From assembly GCF_002813375.1 (NCBI RefSeq), contig NZ_PHUJ01000003.1, forward strand, positions 4,650,001-4,714,000: 64,000 bases of DNA, written 5' to 3'. Shown piece after piece: positions 1-8,423 of the stretch. The notes beneath the pieces are model-generated. The model was not told the DNA's origin, did not search any database, and saw only the letters and a program-made list of their open reading frames with translations. The stretch's first letter is position 1. Every line of letters begins with the position of its first letter. The position numbers were made by a program, and so were the translations under genes. Source of the DNA: Pseudonocardia alni. GTDB lineage: Bacteria; Actinomycetota; Actinomycetes; Mycobacteriales; Pseudonocardiaceae.

Positions 1-1112
1 TGCGCGAGCAGGATCAGCCACAGCGGCGTCGTCGGGGAGAGCTGGGAGAAGGTGAGCGCGACCAGCACCATCGCGCTCCCGCCCAGCACCAGCGGCAGGC
101 GTGCCCCGCGGGCGGCGACCATCCGCCCGGACAGCGGCGCGACCACCGTGGTGGCGACGGCGGCCGGCAGCAGGGTCAGCCCGGCCTGCAGCGCACCGAG
201 CCCGCGGACGTCCTGCAGGTAGAGCGCGGACAGGAACAGCAGCGAGCCGAACGCCGCGAACGCGCAGACCGCGATCACCGTCGCCGAGGCGAACGGGGCG
301 CTCCGGAAGAACCGCAGCTCCACCAGCGGTTCGGGGTGGCGCCGCTCCCAGACGACCAGGGAGACCAGCGCGACGACGGCCAGCGCCGCCAGCCCGAGCA
401 CCCCCGCCGACGACCAGCCCAGCCGCGGCCCCTCGATCACCGCTGCCACCGTCGACCCGAGCAGCGCCACCACGAGCAGCTGCCCCACCGGGTCGGCCCG
501 CCGCGGACGGGCGGCCCGCGACTCCGGGACGAGCCGCGCCGTCAGGATCCAGGCCGCCAGCACGACGGGGATGTTCACCCAGAAGATCGCCCGCCAGCCG
601 ACGGTGTCCACGAGCAGCCCGCCGAGCACCGGGCCGACGCCGAGCGAGATGCCGACCATCGCGCCCCACACCCCGATCGCGCGGGCCCGCTCGCGGACGT
701 CGGTGAAGACGTTGGTGATGATCGACATGGCGACCGGGTTGAGCATCGCGCCGCCGAGCGCCTGGACCACCCGTGCCCCGATCAGCCAGCCGACCGTCGG
801 GGCCAGGCTGCACAGCAGCGACCCGACCCCGAACAGGACGAGCCCGGTCTGGAAGACGCGGCGGCGCCCGACCCGGTCGGCCGTCGCACCGGCCAGCATC
901 AGGAAGCAGGCCAGCACCACGGTGTAGGCGTCGACGGTCCACTGCAGCTCGGTGATCGAGGCGCGCAGGTCGGTGACCAGGGCGGGGAGCGCCACGTTGA
1001 TGATCGTGACGTCCATCGAGACGATCAGGATGCTGGTGCACAGCACGGCCAGGATCAGCAGCCGGTGCCGGCGTCCGGCGGGACCGGCCGGTACGACGAC
1101 GTCGTTTCCCAC
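1..1112 (-). CDS. DHA2 (EmrB/QacA) family MFS drug exporter, C-terminus beyond left edge
   Basis: A proton-driven multidrug or metabolite exporter of the inner membrane. The protein begins with a short polar stretch, then a first helix with the family's typical SMDVTIINVALP region, followed by ADRVGRRR (loop 2-3 motif A type) and a GWRAIFWVNIP segment, all characteristic of 14-helix DHA2 transporters. About 370 residues are present; the usual family length is near 480-520, so the last helices lie outside the window. The GTG start at 1112 is chosen because AAGGAG lies 5 nt upstream (1118-1123); an ATG at 1117 is in another frame. Substrate cannot be predicted. No adjacent regulator is visible on the right, where tRNA genes follow. 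Confidence 0.9.
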   Translation of the reverse strand, partial: MGNDVVVPAGPAGRRHRLLILAVLCTSILIVSMDVTIINVALPALVTDLRASITELQWTVDAYTVVLACFLMLAGATADRVGRRRVFQTGLVLFGVGSLLCSLAPTVGWLIGARVVQALGGAMLNPVAMSIITNVFTDVRERARAIGVWGAMVGISLGVGPVLGGLLVDTVGWRAIFWVNIPVVLAAWILTARLVPESRAARPRRADPVGQLLVVALLGSTVAAVIEGPRLGWSSAGVLGLAALAVVALVSLVVWERRHPEPLVELRFFRSAPFASATVIAVCAFAAFGSLLFLSALYLQDVRGLGALQAGLTLLPAAVATTVVAPLSGRMVAARGARLPLVLGGSAMVLVALTFSQLSPTTPLWLILLA

Positions 1113-1206
1113 GGCATCTCCTTGTCCGGAGCTAACCAATCTGGGGCGACGATAACCCGGGAACGACGACGGCCGCCCTCCCGTGTGAGGAGGACGGCCG
1201 TGGCGG

Positions 1207-1279
1207 TGCGCCGTCAGGGACTTGAACCCCGAACCCGCTGGTTAAGAGCCAGCTGCTCTGCCAATTGAGCTAACGGCGC
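1207..1279 (-). tRNA. tRNA-Lys (anticodon CTT), copy 1
   Basis: A complete 73-base cloverleaf on the minus strand. The acceptor GCGCCGT pairs with ACGGCGC. The anticodon stem GCTGG/CCAGC encloses loop CTCTTAA, giving anticodon CTT (reads AAG). Discriminator is A and CCA is not encoded. It is nearly identical to the copy 23 bases away, differing by one base in the T-loop. Confidence 0.97.
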
Positions 1280-1302
1280 ATGTGTTCACTTGTGGTCCTG
1301 CG

Positions 1303-1375
1303 TGCGCCGTCAGGGACTCGAACCCCGAACCCGCTGGTTAAGAGCCAGCTGCTCTGCCAATTGAGCTAACGGCGC
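1303..1375 (-). tRNA. tRNA-Lys (anticodon CTT), copy 2
   Basis: Second tandem copy with the same acceptor, D and anticodon arms as the copy at 1207-1279. The single difference is a purine in the T-loop: the T-arm reads TTCGAGTCC here and TTCAAGTCC in copy 1. CCA is not encoded. The tandem copies probably arose by local duplication and would be transcribed together with tRNA-His. Confidence 0.97.
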
Positions 1376-1456
1376 GTGTGGAGTTGTCGTGCCTCGCTCA
1401 CGCACGGAGGATCGATCCCGGGCGTGCGATGGGATCGATCGCCGAGGCGGCGACCG

Positions 1457-1530
1457 GGTGAGTGACGGGACTTGAACCCGCGGCCCCCTGGACCACAACC
1501 AGGTGCTCTACCAACTGAGCTACACCCACC
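1457..1530 (-). tRNA. tRNA-His (anticodon GTG)
   Basis: Minus-strand tRNA whose anticodon stem CCTGG/CCAGG encloses loop TTGTGGT, giving anticodon GTG. The acceptor GTGGGTG pairs with CACTCAC with one G-T wobble. The encoded extra G at the 5' end (1530) faces a C discriminator (1457), the G-1/C73 identity pair expected of bacterial tRNA-His. Confidence 0.96.
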
Positions 1531-1593
1531 ATGCGTTCTCCCGGGCACTCCCGGAAGCGCTGAACCACTGTAGCCCGCCCGCTCCGGGGGGTG

Positions 1594-2232
1594 TCAGGCG
1601 GGGGTCGTACCGCCCTCCGGGGGTGCCGCGACGTGCGCGACCGCGGCCGCGGCGGCCTGCGCCTGCTCGGTCGTCGGACCGGGCGGGGCCACGAACAGCG
1701 CCTGCCGGTAGTAGGCCAGCTCGCGGATCGACTCGCGGATGTCGGCGAGCGCGCGGTGCGCGAGGCCCTTCTCCGGCTTCGCGTAGAACACCCGCGGGAA
1801 CCAGCGCCGCGCCAGCTCCTTCACCGAGCTGACGTCGATCATCCGGTAGTGCAGGTACCCGTCGAGCTCGGCCATGTCCCGAGCGATGAAGCCGCGGTCG
1901 GTCGCGATCGAGTTGCCGGCCAGCGGCGCCGAGCGGGCGTCCGGGACGTGGGTGCGGACGTAGTCGAGCACCATCTTCTCGGCCTGCTCGATCGTGACCG
2001 TCGCGCGCCGGACCTCCTCGGTCAGCCCGGACCGGGCGTGCATGTCGCGCACGACGTCGGGCATCGCGTCGAGCTTCGCGTCGTCACAGGCGATGACCAC
2101 GTCGACGCCCTCGCCGAGGATGTTGAGGTCGCCGTCGGTGACCAGTGCCGCGATCTCGATCAGGGCGTCGGAGCCCAGATCCAGCCCGGTCATCTCGCAG
2201 TCGATCCACACCAGCCGATCGGTCATCGTCAC
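1594..2232 (-). CDS. orn: Oligoribonuclease (3'-5' exoribonuclease of short RNAs)
   Basis: Cytoplasmic DEDDh exonuclease that degrades di- to pentanucleotides left by mRNA decay and the pGpG product of c-di-GMP breakdown. The catalytic pattern is complete: DxE at D11/E13 (WIDCEMTGLD), D112 in SIATDRGF, and HxxxxD at H159/D164 (LAHRALADIRES). The 212-residue length fits the family, with a short Ala-rich C-terminal tail beyond the core. The ATG at 2232 is followed by a second in-frame ATG at residue 3, so the exact start is uncertain by two codons. The gene is transcribed toward tRNA-His. The divergent HerA-like gene begins 74 bp away, so the two probably share a promoter region. Confidence 0.96.
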   Translation of the reverse strand: MTMTDRLVWIDCEMTGLDLGSDALIEIAALVTDGDLNILGEGVDVVIACDDAKLDAMPDVVRDMHARSGLTEEVRRATVTIEQAEKMVLDYVRTHVPDARSAPLAGNSIATDRGFIARDMAELDGYLHYRMIDVSSVKELARRWFPRVFYAKPEKGLAHRALADIRESIRELAYYRQALFVAPPGPTTEQAQAAAAAVAHVAAPPEGGTTPA

Positions 2233-2305
2233 AGCCTAGGTGACGTCGTCGCGACCGGCGCGAGCCTCGGCCGTCACCGTCGGGGGAGTGCCCTAGGCTC
2301 GCGCC

Positions 2306-3868
2306 GTGGCTGACGACACACCTGCCCGCACCATCGCCGCCGGATACGCCACCGACGGAGCTGTGCTCGAGCTCGGCACCGTCATGGTCGACGGGGTGTG
2401 CGACCCGCAGGCGCGGGTCCGGATCCCCCTCGCGACGCTGAACCGGCACGGCCTGGTGGCCGGGGCGACCGGCACCGGCAAGACCAAGACACTGCAGGCC
2501 CTGGCCGGGCAGCTGTCCGACGCCGGGGTCCCCGTCCTGCTCGCCGACGTCAAGGGCGACCTGTCCGGCATGGCCCGCGCGGGCGAGCCGGACGACAAGG
2601 TCACCGCCCGCGCGACCGACACCGGCGACGACTGGAGCCCGACCGCGTACCCGGTGCAGTTCCTGTCGCTGGGCGACGGCGGCGTCGCCGTCCCGGTGCG
2701 GGCGACGCTGACCCAGTTCGGCCCGATCCTGCTGGCCAAGGTGCTCGGCCTCAACGCCACCCAGGAGTCCACCCTCGGCCTGATCTTCCACTGGGCCGAC
2801 CGGCGCGGGCTGCCGCTGCTGGACACCAAGGACCTGCGCGCGGTCATCCAGCACCTCACCTCCGACCAGGGCAAGGCCGACCTCAAGGGCATCGGCGGGG
2901 TCTCCCCGGCGACGGCCGGGGTCATCCTGCGCGCGCTGGTCAACCTGGAGGCCCAGGGCGGCGAGGAGTTCTTCGGCGAGCCCGAGTTCGACCCCGCGGA
3001 CCTGATGCGTCAGATTGACGGCAAGGGCGTCGTCACCCTGCTGGAGCTGGCCGAACGCGCCGCGAACCCGGTGCTGTTCTCCACGTTCCTGATGTGGCTG
3101 CTCGCCGAGCTGTACGAGGAGCTGCCCGAGGCGGGCGACCTCGACCGGCCCAAGCTGGTGTTCTTCTTCGACGAGGCGCACCTGCTGTTCACCGACGCGT
3201 CGAAGGCGTTCCTCGACCGCATCGAGCAGACCGTCAAGCTCATCCGGTCCAAGGGCGTCGGCGTGTTCTTCTGCACCCAGCTGCCCACCGACGTGCCGAA
3301 CGAGGTGCTGTCCCAGCTGGGCGCGCGGATCCAGCACGCGCTGCGGGCCTTCACCCCGGACGACCAGAAGGCGCTGTCGCGCACCGTGCGGACCTACCCG
3401 AAGTCCGACGTCTACGACCTGGAGTCGGCGCTGACCTCGCTGGGCACCGGTGAGGCGGTCGTCACGGTGCTGTCCGAGCGCGGCGCGCCCACCCCGGTCG
3501 CCTGGACCCGGCTGCGGGCCCCGCGCTCGCTGATGGCGGCCCTGCCGGTCGACGACGTCCGCGCCGACGCCGCCGCCTCACCGCTGCAGGCGAAGTACGG
3601 GCAGATGGTGGACCGCGAGTCCGCCTACGAGAAGCTCACCGCGAGCATCGCGGCCGGGCCGGGCGGCGAGGCGACGCCGGTCGAGGCGCCCCCGGCACCC
3701 GCCCCGGAGCCGGGCCAGGCCCCGCCGCCCCCGCCGCAGGACTCGCCGGGCGGCGGGTTCTTCTCCAAGATCGGGGACTTCCTGCAGTCGCCGACCGGTC
3801 GTCAGCTCACCAACACCGTGACCCGCGAGATCACCCGCAGCCTGTTCGGGACCCGCCGGCGTCGCTGA
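2306..3868 (+). CDS. HerA-like helicase/ATPase (DUF853 family, YjgR-like)
   Basis: A soluble 520-residue P-loop ATPase of the HerA/FtsK clan. Walker A is GATGTGKT at residues 53-60 and Walker B is the hydrophobic run ending FFFDEAH near residue 290; an RSKGVGVFFCTQ segment follows, as in DUF853 proteins. The C-terminal ~80 residues are Pro/Ala-rich and then basic (ends GTRRRR), probably a flexible linker plus a nucleic-acid-binding tail. The GTG at 2306 is the first start in frame with the conserved N-terminus. Family members are widespread but their cellular substrate is unknown; DNA translocation or processing is inferred from the fold only. The gene converges on the PH-domain gene, with both stop codons inside a small CTGACCC/GGGTCAG hairpin (3865-3880). 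Confidence 0.88.
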   Translation: MADDTPARTIAAGYATDGAVLELGTVMVDGVCDPQARVRIPLATLNRHGLVAGATGTGKTKTLQALAGQLSDAGVPVLLADVKGDLSGMARAGEPDDKVTARATDTGDDWSPTAYPVQFLSLGDGGVAVPVRATLTQFGPILLAKVLGLNATQESTLGLIFHWADRRGLPLLDTKDLRAVIQHLTSDQGKADLKGIGGVSPATAGVILRALVNLEAQGGEEFFGEPEFDPADLMRQIDGKGVVTLLELAERAANPVLFSTFLMWLLAELYEELPEAGDLDRPKLVFFFDEAHLLFTDASKAFLDRIEQTVKLIRSKGVGVFFCTQLPTDVPNEVLSQLGARIQHALRAFTPDDQKALSRTVRTYPKSDVYDLESALTSLGTGEAVVTVLSERGAPTPVAWTRLRAPRSLMAALPVDDVRADAAASPLQAKYGQMVDRESAYEKLTASIAAGPGGEATPVEAPPAPAPEPGQAPPPPPQDSPGGGFFSKIGDFLQSPTGRQLTNTVTREITRSLFGTRRRR

Positions 3869-3876
3869 CCCACGGG

Positions 3877-5514
3877 TCAGGCCCGGAACGGGGTGACCGC
3901 GTCCGGGGTCACCGCGGCCATCAGTGCGACGGCGTCGGCGGGGTCGAGGTCCAGCACCTGCACCGCGCCGCCGCCTGCGGCGGTGGTCGCCTCCAGCGTC
4001 AGCACCCCGGCTCGGCGCTGGAACAGGCTCTGCCGCACCCGCCATCCGATGACGCCGTCGCGGCGCAGCGCGGTCGTCGTGCGCAGCAGCGACCCGTGCC
4101 GGGCGACGAGGTAGCGCTCGTCGAGCCGGTGGCCCAGGGCGCGGTAGCGGTCCAGCGCGAGCGGCACGGCCACCACGACCAGCGCAACGCCGACGACGAC
4201 CGGCCAGACCGCGGCGTCGAACCAGGCGAAGACCCCGAGGGCGACGGCCGGGACGAGCGCGGGGCCGACCGCGCGCACCAGGCGCCGGGCCCGGGCCCGG
4301 GCCGGGTGCGCCCGCAGCGGGCCGTCGGTGACCGGGCCGGTCGCGCGTGCGGCCGTCGCGGCGACGGCGTGGGCGTGCGCGCGGCGCACCGGCGGGCCGA
4401 GTGCGCCGCCGCCGGAGTCCGTGTCCTCCCCGGCGAGCCCGACGGTCAGTGCCCCGGCCTGGGCACCGCCGCCCAGGGCCCGCACCAGCAGCGGCTCGGA
4501 CACCGTCACCCCGCGCAGCCGCTGCTCGGACACCGACAGCGACCGCTTGGTCAGCAGGCCGCGTCGTACCCGCAGCGTGCCGTCGGGCTCGCGGCTGAGC
4601 CGGTAGTCCCACCAGCGCTCCACGAACAGCACGATGCTGCCGGCGACCATGACCAGCAGCAGGAGCGCGACCGAGACGAGCACGGTCGCCCAGACCGGTG
4701 CGGCCGACAGCTCCCCGGCGACGGCGTCCGCGCCGGGCAGCGAGCGCGGGTCGAGGCCGGTCTCGTTGAGCACGTTCCAGCCGGCGCCGGCCAGCGCACC
4801 GATCGCGGCCAGCGAGCTGACCGTCAGCGGGGCGAAGCGCAGCGAGGACCAGTCGATCCGGTCGAGCTCCTCGCCCGCGGGGTTGACGGGATCCGCCTCG
4901 CCGACGGTCCCGTCCCCGCCGGCCGCGTCCCCGTCGGCACCGTTCCCGTCGGAACCGTTCCCCTCGACCCGGGCCCGGTCCGCCCCGGTCCCGCCGGCGA
5001 CCGCGGCCGGTCCGCGTGCCGGGGCGGGGCGGGCGAGCAGCTCGCGGCGCAGCCGTTCGGCCTCGTCGGTGGTGACGGCGTCGAGGTCGAGGCCCGCGTC
5101 CGACCCGCTCTGCCCGGAGCCGACCTTCACCACCGACAGCCCGACGAGCCGGTGCAGCAGCGGTGCGGTCAGGTCGACGGTGCGGATCCGATCCCGCGGC
5201 ACCGAGCGGCGCTGCCGGTTCAGCAGCCCGCTGTGCAGCTCGACGCGTTCGTCGGTGATCCGGTAGCGGGTGGTGCGCCACCGCACGACGCCCACCGCGA
5301 CCGCGACGACGACCGCCGCCCCCGCGATCCAGACCTGGGTGGAGTTGCCGCTGCCCGCGCCGAACAGGACCAGCACGACCAGCGCGGGGGCCAGCCGCAG
5401 CAGCGCGGTGGCCGGGCCGACGAGCAGCATCCGGCCCGGCAGCCGTCGCCAGCCGACCTCCTCGGGGGGCGTGCCGGTGCCGTCCGCGGGTGCGACGGGT
5501 ACGGGCTCGGTCAC
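3877..5514 (-). CDS. Multi-domain PH-like membrane protein (bPH2/DUF304, YdbT-like)
   Basis: A membrane protein of 545 residues built of repeated hydrophobic hairpin plus bacterial PH-domain units, as in the YdbT family. Several units can be read: an N-terminal pair of helices followed by a domain containing RYRITDERVELHSG, a middle pair followed by a domain beginning DYRLSREPDG, and a C-terminal helix pair followed by DERYLVARHG. A Gly/Asp/Asn-rich low-complexity linker lies around residues 170-215. The GTG start overlaps the stop of the upstream PH gene by four bases (GTGA), so the two are translationally coupled. In Bacillus the YdbS/YdbT pair is linked to resistance to certain bacteriocins; the role here is unproven and probably structural in the membrane. 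Confidence 0.85.
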   Translation of the reverse strand: MTEPVPVAPADGTGTPPEEVGWRRLPGRMLLVGPATALLRLAPALVVLVLFGAGSGNSTQVWIAGAAVVVAVAVGVVRWRTTRYRITDERVELHSGLLNRQRRSVPRDRIRTVDLTAPLLHRLVGLSVVKVGSGQSGSDAGLDLDAVTTDEAERLRRELLARPAPARGPAAVAGGTGADRARVEGNGSDGNGADGDAAGGDGTVGEADPVNPAGEELDRIDWSSLRFAPLTVSSLAAIGALAGAGWNVLNETGLDPRSLPGADAVAGELSAAPVWATVLVSVALLLLVMVAGSIVLFVERWWDYRLSREPDGTLRVRRGLLTKRSLSVSEQRLRGVTVSEPLLVRALGGGAQAGALTVGLAGEDTDSGGGALGPPVRRAHAHAVAATAARATGPVTDGPLRAHPARARARRLVRAVGPALVPAVALGVFAWFDAAVWPVVVGVALVVVAVPLALDRYRALGHRLDERYLVARHGSLLRTTTALRRDGVIGWRVRQSLFQRRAGVLTLEATTAAGGGAVQVLDLDPADAVALMAAVTPDAVTPFRA

Positions 5515-6062
5515 GTCGCGTCCCCGCTGTGCCGCCCGGTCGTCTCGGTGAGCCTGCGGGCGAGCTCGGCGGCGGCGTCGGCGTCGAGCCCGGCGATGCG
5601 GACCGGGCCGCGGGCCGATGCCGTCGTGACGGTCACCGTCGCCAGGCGCAGCGCCTGCTGCAGCGGGCCGTGCTCGGTGTCGACGGTCTGCACCCGCGGG
5701 ATCGGCGCGATCCGCCACTCCCGCACCAGCCAGCCCGACCGGGTGTAGACGGCGTCCTCGGTCACCTCCCAGCGGTGCAGCCGGTACCGCAGACCGGGCA
5801 CGACGAGCGTCCCGACCAGCAGCCACAGCACCGTCAGCACCACGGTCGCGACCAGCACCCCGTGCCACGGCACCGCGGGCAGCAGGAACCACGCGACGAC
5901 CTGGCCGGCGAGCAGCACGAGCGGGACCGGCACCGCCGAGAGCCGCCACCACCAGATCGCGCGGGGGTCGACCCGGTTCGCGGGTGGGCGCAACGGGAGC
6001 GGCAGCGCGTCGGTCGGGATCCCGGGTCCGGGGTCGCCGGTGCGGGGGCCGGTGGCGGTCAT
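5511..6062 (-). CDS. PH domain membrane protein (YdbS-like)
   Basis: A 183-residue protein with two adjacent membrane helices (about residues 40-85) and a C-terminal bPH2 domain containing RYRLHRWEVTEDAVYTRSG and a REWRIAPIPRVQTVD segment typical of YdbS. It is the first gene of a two-gene unit with the YdbT-like gene, overlapping it by four bases. The ATG at 6062 is preferred because an upstream in-frame ATG at 6098 would add a short unconserved extension. Upstream lie a tandem repeat and a large hairpin that probably insulate it from the glycosyltransferase genes. Function is inferred from family pairing only. Confidence 0.85.
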   Translation of the reverse strand: MTATGPRTGDPGPGIPTDALPLPLRPPANRVDPRAIWWWRLSAVPVPLVLLAGQVVAWFLLPAVPWHGVLVATVVLTVLWLLVGTLVVPGLRYRLHRWEVTEDAVYTRSGWLVREWRIAPIPRVQTVDTEHGPLQQALRLATVTVTTASARGPVRIAGLDADAAAELARRLTETTGRHSGDAT

Positions 6063-6124
6063 GGTCCCACTCTGCCGAACCGCACCCGGCGGGAGCATCC
6101 GAGCACGCCGTCGGAGACCCCACT

Positions 6125-6175
6125 GTGGCCGAAAGGGGGGCGTGGCCGACAGAGTGGCGCGGCCGACAGAGGGGT
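6125..6175. repeat. Three tandem 17-bp repeats
   Basis: Three copies with exact 17-bp spacing begin at 6125, 6142 and 6159. Each starts GTGGCCGA or GCGGCCGA and continues (C/A)AGAG-like. They lie between the start of the YdbS-like gene and the 6177-6241 hairpin. They may be part of the promoter of the PH-domain genes or a neutral repeat. Confidence 0.7.
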
Positions 6176-6176
6176 G

Positions 6177-6241
6177 CCGCCGAGTGGCACACCACGTGCG
6201 TCCGGAATCCGGGTCCGGGTACGTGGTGTGCCACTCGGCGG
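6177..6241. terminator. 21-bp perfect stem hairpin after the glycosyltransferase operon
   Basis: Arms 6177-6197 and 6221-6241 are perfect 21-bp reverse complements separated by 23 nt, and the loop holds a smaller CCGG-containing hairpin. The element lies 11 bp beyond the stop of the GT39 gene and 115 bp before the YdbS-like start codon. There is no T-tract, as is common for high-GC intrinsic or Rho-independent-like terminators. It most likely ends the transcript of the glycosyltransferase genes. Confidence 0.7.
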
Positions 6242-6251
6242 GCGACGACGG

Positions 6252-8423
6252 TCAGTGGGCCGGCGCGGACAGGTCGTAGACCGTGGTGCCGTCGACGGTC
6301 GTCGCGGTGTAGTGCTGCGCGACCCAGGCGGTGATCTCCGCCCCGGTGCCGCGGCCGCCGCCGGGGCCGCCCCGCTCGCCGCCGCTGACGAAGTACCGGA
6401 CGTCGCCCTGCGCGACGTACTGCCGGAACTGCTCCAGGGTGGGGGAGTCGTCGCTGCCGGAGAAGCCGCCGATCGCCATGACGGCGCTGTCCCCGCCCGC
6501 GGCGAGCATCATCGACGCCGCGCCCTGCGAGCCGATCGTCGCCGCCGCCCAGCGGGCCGGTCCTGCCTCACGCAGCAGGGCCACGACCTGGGCGCTGGTC
6601 CGCTCGCCTCCCGGACCGCCACCGGGCATCCCGCCCGGCCCGCCCGCGCCGGGCTGCCCGGCACCATCCGGCGCGGCACCGGCAGGCAGCCCACCGGCAT
6701 CAGTGGCGCCGGTGCCCGACGGGCCGGCACCGGTCGTGGTCCCCGGTATGCCCGCGTCGGTGCCGTCGGTGCCGTCGGTGCCGTCGGTCCGGTCCGCCCC
6801 GCCCCGTCGGTCGCGGGGCCCGCCCATGCCCCGGTCGGCGCCGGCGCCCGACGGCCCGGCCATCGGTGTGGAGCCCTCGTGCGTGGTCGCCGCGGTCTGG
6901 ACCGCGTACGCGGCCGGCGCGGCGACCCCACTCAGGACCGCGACGCCGAGGACCACGGCGAGCCACCGTCGCCCCCGGGCGGGGACCAGCAACGCCGCAC
7001 CGGCGGCGACGCCCGCCACCAGCACCACCCACCGCAGCCACGGCAGGAACTGCGGCGACCCGCCGAGCAGTACGAACGCCCACACCGCGGTCCCGGCGGA
7101 GGCGACGGCGAGCACCCCACGGACCCACCGGCGGTCCCGGTACCGCAGGAGCTCGCGGGCGCCGACCGCGACCAGCGCCGCGATCCCGGGCGCGAGGGCA
7201 ACCGCGTAGTACGGGTGGACGATGCCCTCCATGAAGGACAGCACCAGCACGGTCACCAGCGTCCAGCCGCCCCACACGATCAGCGAACCGCGGACCGCGT
7301 CGGTGCGCGCGGCTCGACCACGGAGCACCAGCGCCGCGACGAACAGGAGCAGCGCGGCCGGCAGCAGCCAGGAGACCTGGGTGCCGAAGGAATCGCCGAA
7401 CATCCGCAGGAACCCGGCCCGGCCGCCGAAGGCCGCGCCCATACCGCCCCCGGGCCCGCCCGGTGGCATGCCGCCCCCGGGCACGGCACCGGCCGCGCCG
7501 CCCGGGAGACCGGCGGCGTCGGGCATCCCGCCGCCGAACGCGGCACCGGGCCTCCCGCCACCGCCGGGCCCGCCGCCCTCGCCGCCGACGATGCGGCCGA
7601 GACCGTTGTAGCCGAACGCCAGTCCGAGCGGGGTGTTGTCCCCGGACCCGCCGATGTACGGGCGGGCGTCGACCGGCCACAGCGCGACGGCGAGCAGCCA
7701 CCAGCCGGAGCCGACGACGATCCCGGCACCGCCCACGAGAAGCTGCCACACCCGTCGCCACGGACGGCCGGGCGCGGCCCACAGCCAAGCCAGAGCCAGA
7801 CCGGGCAGCACCAGGAACGCCTGCAGGGACTTGGTCAGGAACGCGAACCCCAGCACCAGCCCGACTGCGGCGATCCACCGGGTCCGGCCGTCCTCCAGAC
7901 CACGGACCAGCAGGTACGCCGCCAGGACGAGCAGCAGCGTCAGCAGCGCGTCGGGGTTGTCGAACCGGAACATCAGCGCCGCGACCGGAGTCAGCGCCAG
8001 CAGCGTCCCGGCGAGCAGCCCGGCGCCGTGCCCGGACACCCGGCGCACCGCGGCGTAGAGCAGCCCGACCGCGGCGATGCCCATCAGTGCCTGGGGAACC
8101 AGCAGGCTCCAGGAGCTGAACCCGACGATCCGGGCGGCGAGCGCCATCGGCCACAGCGACGCGGGCGGCTTGTCGACGGTGATGGCGTTCTGCGGGTCGA
8201 GCGAGCCGAAGAAGAACGCCGTCCAGTCGTTCGCCCCGGCCTGGACCGCGGCGGCGTAGAAGGAGTTGGCCCAGCCCGAGGAGCCGAGGTCCCACAGGTA
8301 GAGCAGGCCGGTGCCGGTGAGGAGAGCGATCACCGATGCGGCCCGGAGCCGGCGGTGCGAACCGCCGGCCGGGGGTGGGGAGGCGTCGGACCGTGTGGGG
8401 TTCCGGTCGAGGGTGCTGGTCAC
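6252..8423 (-). CDS. GT39-type membrane glycosyltransferase, copy 1 (YkcB-like)
   Basis: A polytopic membrane enzyme of 723 residues resembling polyprenyl-phosphate-dependent GT39/ArnT-type transferases that modify surface polymers or proteins. The first extracytoplasmic loop carries the family acidic and aromatic pattern (SGWANSFYAAAVQAG, then FGSLDP and ITVDKPP). About 10-12 helices follow, including FRFDNPDALLTL. Two long Gly/Pro/Met-rich low-complexity insertions interrupt outer loops (about residues 275-345 and 510-610). The C-terminal soluble domain contains MAIGGFSGSDDSPTLEQF. The GTG start overlaps the stop of the GT2-GtrA gene (GTGA), so they are coupled. The usual pairing is that the GT2 enzyme makes the polyprenyl-P-sugar donor used by GT39. 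The acceptor is unknown. Confidence 0.85.
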   Translation of the reverse strand: MTSTLDRNPTRSDASPPPAGGSHRRLRAASVIALLTGTGLLYLWDLGSSGWANSFYAAAVQAGANDWTAFFFGSLDPQNAITVDKPPASLWPMALAARIVGFSSWSLLVPQALMGIAAVGLLYAAVRRVSGHGAGLLAGTLLALTPVAALMFRFDNPDALLTLLLVLAAYLLVRGLEDGRTRWIAAVGLVLGFAFLTKSLQAFLVLPGLALAWLWAAPGRPWRRVWQLLVGGAGIVVGSGWWLLAVALWPVDARPYIGGSGDNTPLGLAFGYNGLGRIVGGEGGGPGGGGRPGAAFGGGMPDAAGLPGGAAGAVPGGGMPPGGPGGGMGAAFGGRAGFLRMFGDSFGTQVSWLLPAALLLFVAALVLRGRAARTDAVRGSLIVWGGWTLVTVLVLSFMEGIVHPYYAVALAPGIAALVAVGARELLRYRDRRWVRGVLAVASAGTAVWAFVLLGGSPQFLPWLRWVVLVAGVAAGAALLVPARGRRWLAVVLGVAVLSGVAAPAAYAVQTAATTHEGSTPMAGPSGAGADRGMGGPRDRRGGADRTDGTDGTDGTDAGIPGTTTGAGPSGTGATDAGGLPAGAAPDGAGQPGAGGPGGMPGGGPGGERTSAQVVALLREAGPARWAAATIGSQGAASMMLAAGGDSAVMAIGGFSGSDDSPTLEQFRQYVAQGDVRYFVSGGERGGPGGGRGTGAEITAWVAQHYTATTVDGTTVYDLSAPAH

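Noticed and set aside
2226..2245. A single TCACAGC-like heptamer between orn and the HerA-like gene
   Set aside because: No second heptamer at 11 bp, so it does not meet the array criterion.
3865..3880. CTGACCC/GGGTCAG mini-hairpin over two convergent stop codons
   Set aside because: A 7-bp stem is too weak to call a terminator; mentioned only with the HerA-like gene.
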